Assembly (NCBI RefSeq): GCF_000003815.2
Contig: NC_049981.1
Location: forward strand, 16,809,781-16,873,780
DNA from: Branchiostoma floridae
Lineage: Eukaryota > Chordata > Leptocardii > Amphioxiformes > Branchiostomatidae
DNA length: 64,000 bases
Direction of reading: 5' to 3'
Part shown: positions 58,801 to 64,000 of the stretch, piece by piece
Layout of the letters: each line of letters opens with the position of its first letter
Numbering within the stretch: the first letter of the stretch is position 1
Program-made: the position numbers and the translations under genes
The notes under the pieces: model-generated
The model's database searches: none
Seen by the model: the letters and a program-made list of their open reading frames with translations, nothing else
Told to the model about the DNA's origin: nothing

Positions 58801-61800
58801 GAATCATGTCACTACAAAGTTCAGATTCATGTTTTCTCCAAACCCCAGCATGATGGTCTTGAGAGGAAGCAGAGCTGGTTGTTGGAGTCGGTGACGATCA
58901 CAAACACGGCCAGTAAGAAGAGCTGGGTCTTCCCCTGTAACAACTGGCTCTCCCTGTTTGAGAGCGACTGTCAGCTCAGCAGAATACTGTACGCTAAGGG
59001 AGGGACCAAGTACGCAAGGACAGGTACATGTATTTCTTGCCTAGTCTGTAGCTACAGTATTGATAAACAGCGGAAAGTTAGTCTGTTGGGTACAGTTAGT
59101 AACTATATGTTTTCAAGTTGCATGTTTTGTGCATTTGCTGTGAGACTAACTGAATTTCCCAAAATAAGATTGTAGCATACATAACGTTACAGTTCTAAAT
59201 ACTATTTGATTTAGAATATAGAGATGAATAAATAAAGATGGTCTGTATTTGAATCCTACCAATAGCATTGTGTCATGTGTGTAAAAAAACATTGTAATAT
59301 ATTTAGCTTTTATTCTAATTTTTCTCAGAATATGAGGTTGTCACGGTAACTGGAGACTGCAGAGGAGGTGGCACAGATGCAAACGTCTTTGTAACCTTAT
59401 ATGGCAAAAAAGGGACCACAGCCAGAATACCTCTGAAGAACAGGTAAAGTGTGCCATGTATGTACGTAGTGCTTATTGTACTTGTCTAGACCATGGCTGT
59501 TCTTTTCTGAGTTATTGAGTCAGACATGTGTCTCACTAAAATATCATAACATTTCCATCAATATTTCAGACATAAGAGCAAGACCTTTGAGAGGGGAAGA
59601 AGTGACATCTTTGTCATCAAGGCCAAGAACGTGGGACCACTGCAGAAAGTCAGGTAAGATATTTACAAGGTTAACTCTTACTTAAGAACATGTTTTTGCC
59701 TTGACAGACAACTTTCACTGAAAATTGAAAAACAAAGGATGTCCTTACTAGAAGTAAGAATGCATAGAAATATGTCTTTTAACCTTAGAATAAAGTGAAT
59801 TTTTGAAAACTTGCCAAACACTGCTGTACTTGACATGTATGAAGAAATAATTCTGACAACTTTTGCTCCCTCAGAATTCAGCATGACAACACTGGGACTG
59901 CTCCTGGCTGGTTCCTGGACCGTGTGGTGGTGACGGACATCAAGAACCCGGCCTGTAAGTACTACTTCCCCTGTGGGCAGTGGCTGGCCAAGGACGAGGG
60001 GGACGGACTCATTGCCAGGGATCTACTCGGGAGCAAGGACCCAACAGCTGTTAGAAGAAGTGAGTCAATTTTCCTTAACATCCAGTATTCTATAGCTGGT
60101 GTGTTACATGGTTTAGTAGCCCTACCTCTTAAACTAGAGGCCATGACTTTGAGTCTGGCTGTGTCACTCACTCCGACATCCGGAAAGGGTTGAAGTCCGT
60201 AGGACAGGACAGTAATCCATATCATAATGGCCGTATAATGTAAATACAATAATTCATCACAATACATAGTCATTGTTCTCTTTGGCCAGAGATTTTGAGA
60301 CTTGTACATGTACATGTATAAAGGGAGAGAATATATGGGTAAATCTATGTGTAAAGGGAGAGAATACAAGGACCTTTTAAAACATTTTAGTACATACGAT
60401 GTAGCATCGATAGAATTTGATGGCTTGTATCAAGCACTTAGCAAATTATGATAATTTTGCCCACTTAGAATGATTCATTTGTCCTGTTTATAACTCTTTT
60501 GGTTATTTTGAAGAATTAGATCCTAGTAACAAATGACTGGATGGTAAGATATAAAAAAAATTGTCTGTCTATAAGCAAGTAAACATATCTATGAAATGTT
60601 AAGTTAAAGATATTTGGCTCATGAACAATTATGATTATTGTTTTCTAGTGAGCAAATACAAGATCACCACGTACACTGGGAACAAGAGGGGGGCGGGGAC
60701 GGACGCCAACGTTTTCGTCACGCTGTTTGGTGAAGCAGGGGATTCTGGGGAGAGGAGGCTGGACAACTCCAAAAACAACTTTGAAAGGGGAAGGTAAGTT
60801 TCAAAAAGTTCTTGTCACTTTCTTGGACAGCAGAATAAGTTGTGTTTAAGGTGATGATATGTAAATCATTATGGTAAACTTCCTTCCAACAATTATCAAA
60901 GTTTTAACGACCACTGTTGCCTTTTCAGGATCTATAATGATCAATCACTTCAGAATGTAAACTTGCAAAAGAGTGGGCACTTGATATTAAACATGAGAAT
61001 ATTTAGTATCTAGTAGGTTCAGGTTTTGTGTTGTTTTGACAGACTTTACAAACCTTAATCATTTTACTATATGAAGACATGTAGTTACTAAAGGAAAAAG
61101 CATGTCAGAGAACAGTTTACTAATTTATCGTTTGTTATGTTACAGGGATGACACCTTTATGATCGAGTGTCCTAACCTGGGTCCAATGAGAAAGATCAGG
61201 ATCGGACATGATAACAAAGGTTCCAGCGCAGGATGGTTCTTAGACAAGGTAAGGTGTCTTCAGATTGCATTTTTCTAATTGCAGGACTTTTCAATCGTAA
61301 CATATAAAAATGTGTTATGGATAAAATGGATAAAGCTATTATTGGAAAAGGTTTGGGATTTTACAAGATCAAGAGATTTCCTTTCCCATAGTCAGTCATT
61401 CTGCTCCCACACTTTCCAACATGCATGTGCTGCACTTGATATCATAGACAGGGTTCCATCATTTTTGAATGGGTGTATAGTTCAATGTTTATAGGATTTT
61501 GTGTGCACTAAAATCTGATGGAGTTCTCACACTTGTTTACAGGTTATAGTGGATGACGTACAGCTGAGTCGTGTGTATGAGTTCCCCTGTAACCGCTGGT
61601 TTGCTAAAGACGAAGATGACGGGCAGATTCAGAGAGATCTGCTCTTAACTGGACAGAGAGGAGGTCAGCATCATGTGTTTAAATGTTATTTTTTAGTCCT
61701 TTTACCTTGTGCATTTTTAGCCTTTCTCCAAAGTGGTGAAAGTCACCTCTTCAAGCAAAGTCAATAAATCAATAAGAGTAATTGTGGCATAGAGACCACC

Positions 61801-63833
61801 TCTGTAATCTGGGATCAGTTTTTGGCAGTCCATTGATGATTTTCTCATCAAGATCTTCCTACTGTGACCATTTTTAAGGATGGTGAAATAAAAGGATACA
61901 ACTTTGACAGTCTCTTCTCTTTTCTTCCCCACACAGGCTACCCTTACCAAGTCAGAGTAGAGACTGGAGATGTGCGTAATGCTGGAACGAGTGCCCGCGT
62001 GTTCATTGAAATGTGGGGAGTCGACGGGGAAGAGACTAGCGGGAAAATCTACCTGGACGGGAAGTTCCAGAGAGGGAAGACTGATGCCCTTGACATTGAG
62101 ACTGGGTCCATATTGAGTCCACTGTCAAAGATCGTCATTGGGCATGACAACTCTGGCAGTGGACCTGGATGGTACTGTGAAAAGGTAATGTAACAGAGTT
62201 TGATTCAAACTTTGTAGAAATATGTGGCAAGCTAATTTCTTGTGAGAGAAAAATACTTTTTCCAATGGCAGACTAGTAAGGAACCCACGCAATACAGGTC
62301 ACTACTACTGCAGACTATGACTCAGCACAAAGGAACTATTTTAAAACGATAATGGAGACTACAGTACTCATAAATGTACAATATGGATACTGCTCAGTCA
62401 GTCAACATATAATCAGGTTACTGGGATGTTAAAGCAAGAAAGTAAAATTTGATAAGCATGGCATGTTGATGGAAAGAGAGTAGGAACTGTTACAATAGAT
62501 GGACAAGTATGTTGGGTTGTTAAAGAAGTTATGTGTTTTACTTCCTTGGCTTCTATGTTCGAAAACTGAACAAAGTATTGTACTTAGAAGAATTTGAACA
62601 AACTTTTGTTCCACACACAGATATTTCATGTAGCATGCCCATAAGGTTTTTGTTGGAAAATGCTGAAAGAGAAATTTCAATTTTGATTGATGTTTTGTTG
62701 TTATATTCTCAGGTTCAAGTGCACTGCCCCTCTACTGGATACGAGCAGACGTTCCTGTGTCAGAACTGGCTGGCTCTAGACGAGGGGGACGGACTCATCG
62801 AGAGGGAACTGAAGGAAACCATCTCCATGAGACAGACTAAGACTAAAAGTTAGTATTTGTTGATTTTCAAATTGTAAGAAAAATAGTTAGTATATATACC
62901 ATTTATCCATTGGTTTAAGCAACTTGATATAGGATTAGAATGATACTTGAAGTCATTTTTCAAAAATGCTATAAAGTTAAATCAGCTCTTTTGCATTTCA
63001 TGAAAATATTTAGGAAGTAAATATCATACTGCCTTACAGTTTACTGTTCAACATCAATACTGCAGTAAGAAAAGCTGTTGCATAACTGAATGTTATAGTT
63101 TATTTTTACTGTACAATATATTTCTGTACATCAGGTTTTATTTTAGAGACTCTGCATACAGTATGCACCTTTTTAAACCTGCTTTTTCTAACAGCCATAT
63201 GAATATAACCAGTTTCATTTCCATTTCCCCCCACAGAGGTTGCGTGGAACATGACGGTGTGGACGACTGACCAGCGGGGAGCGGGTACGGACGCTAACGT
63301 GTACTTCGTGCTGTATGGAGACAAGGGGAAGTCTGACGACATCTCCATCGGCAACAAGACTGATAACTTTGAGGCAGGACAGGAAGACAATTTCAAGGTA
63401 ACCATTTCTTTGCGTAATGTTTGAATTTCTTGTTTTCAAACAGAAGAAGGAAAATTGTCATAAGAAGAAAGTGATTATTGGAGTAATTTTTTTCTACAAT
63501 GTCTGAGTGATATGGAAAAAAAATGAAAGATGGTTTGTCAGATTCAGAGTGAGTGTAAGCCAGTGTTCTTGGCTGAATACCAGTGCATTACTAGCTGTTG
63601 AAGAATCATGCATCATCCTCATATGAAGTAGGCCTCTTTACCTTTTTAGTAATTTGTAAAAGGGGTACAAAGGCTATTTGTCTGTAAGCTTCCTTACAAG
63701 CTGTACAGAAAAGAGTCAGCAAAAACCTTTTTTTTTTCATACTCAGGTTGAAATAGAAGATGTTGGGAAGCCGTATAAGATGAGGATTGGCCATGATGAC
63801 TCTGGATCATTTGCAGGATGGCATCTGGACAAG
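55844..63833 (+). CDS. LOXHD1: Lipoxygenase homology domain protein LOXHD1 (5' part, continues past the window)
   Basis: LOXHD1 is built almost only of PLAT/LH2 beta-sandwich domains; in vertebrates it works in hair-cell stereocilia. Exons: 55844-55985, 56771-56938, 57449-57573, 58082-58255, 58553-58726, 58849-59023, 59329-59443, 59570-59653, 59875-60059, 60649-60793, 61146-61248, 61543-61663, 61937-62184, 62713-62848, 63237-63397, 63747-63833. Phases agree throughout; 781 codons are inside the window. Residues 1-145 are a Pro/Arg-rich leader. PLAT1 (exons 4-6) begins [24 protein letters not shown]2 (7-9) has [27 protein letters not shown] and [19 protein letters not shown]3 (10-12) has [19 protein letters not shown]4 (13-14) has [18 protein letters not shown]5 (15-16, partial) has [15 protein letters not shown] and reaches [14 protein letters not shown]. 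The exon pattern repeats with the domains. An acceptor lies 22 nt before the ATG, so at least one upstream non-coding exon exists. Confidence 0.96.
56113..56477. mobile_element. PIF/Harbinger-like MITE with TTA target duplication
   Basis: Inverted ends GGCCACACCAATTTAATTTC extend to about 33 bp with one mismatch. The element is flanked by TTA at 56110-56112 and 56478-56480, the 3-bp target duplication typical of PIF/Harbinger. It has no transposase. In LOXHD1 intron 1. Confidence 0.85.
57660..57735 (+). mobile_element. tRNA-derived SINE fragment
   Basis: gggtagcataagtacaaag followed by the near-perfect B-box gggtttgaatcc at 57713-57724. In LOXHD1 intron 3. Confidence 0.6.
57829..57967 (+). 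pseudogene. Duplicated acceptor and 5' edge of LOXHD1 exon 4
   Basis: This block matches 57968-58107, 140 bp downstream. Both have the same intron end (gacaaggaatggtaa-like, gat(c/t)gacag) followed by gctagaaaacgtgcaatgta. The upstream copy would open an exon at 57942 that soon reaches a stop, so it is a decoy or dead copy. Confidence 0.8.
60105..60190 (+). mobile_element. tRNA-derived SINE fragment
   Basis: catggtttagtagccctacc (A-box-like) and gactttgagtctggc (B-box-like) lie at about tRNA spacing in LOXHD1 intron 9. Confidence 0.5.
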
Positions 63834-64000
63834 GTAAGAAAATTTCAACACAGACAATAACGTTACTAGTTTAAAGGCTCATAAAATTGTTCTAATCTGC
63901 AATATGAAGTCACTTTGAATCCTCAGGCATGTAATGGTTTGCAAAGAGGATGACTAAAAAAGTAGGTTGAGAATATTTGTACTCTGTGACTTGAATTTGT

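Noticed and set aside
1-64000. Hidden prokaryote-like system, viral insertion or toxin island
   Set aside because: All recognisable genes are spliced metazoan genes; no clustered intronless foreign genes, integrase or polymerase were seen.

Overview
The window is intron-rich animal genomic DNA from a draft assembly, with three runs of N at 11011-11110, 22739-23208 and 27792-27933. It looks like an invertebrate chordate, most likely amphioxus (Branchiostoma). The reasons are single, vertebrate-like copies of chordate gene families, short phase-conserved exons, and many small non-autonomous DNA transposons and tRNA-derived SINE pieces. The organism is inferred from content, not shown by a marker gene. 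Gene models below were built by hand from GT/AG junctions and reading phase. Most open frames in the window are fragments of exons or repeats.

Layout from left to right: (1) 115-14394, + strand: a concentrative nucleoside transporter (SLC28 family), with two possible first exons and a duplicated exon pair that looks mutually exclusive. (2) 16015-18588, - strand, convergent with it: a Tctex1-type dynein light chain (DYNLT5-like). A 16-copy minisatellite covers one of its splice acceptors. (3) 19585-19842, + strand, divergent from (2): a small single-pass Cys-rich membrane protein. (4) 21834-26386, + strand: Aph-1, the gamma-secretase subunit, complete in six exons. (5) 30329-33015, - strand: a KCTD7-like BTB protein in three exons. 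(6) 39072-43974, - strand: a PTB/PID-domain protein of 661 residues in three exons. (7) 48411-49101, - strand: SVIP, the small p97/VCP-interacting protein, in two coding exons. (8) 55844-63833 and off the right edge, + strand: the 5' part of LOXHD1, with four complete PLAT domains and most of a fifth.

The genes do not form one pathway; this is ordinary metazoan gene order. I found no defence system, viral island or new enzyme cluster. The most interesting features are at the exon level. The transporter has a tandem exon duplication that changes the residue aligned with human CNT3 Ser568, and an Asp at the conserved Glu of the GQTE motif. The dynein gene has a minisatellite that multiplies a splice acceptor. 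Decayed copies of exon edges lie in introns of SLC28 and LOXHD1. The repeat landscape includes hAT-like and Harbinger-like MITEs, a palindromic MITE family with four copies, near-perfect hairpins, and two hammerhead-like motifs with compensatory stem changes.
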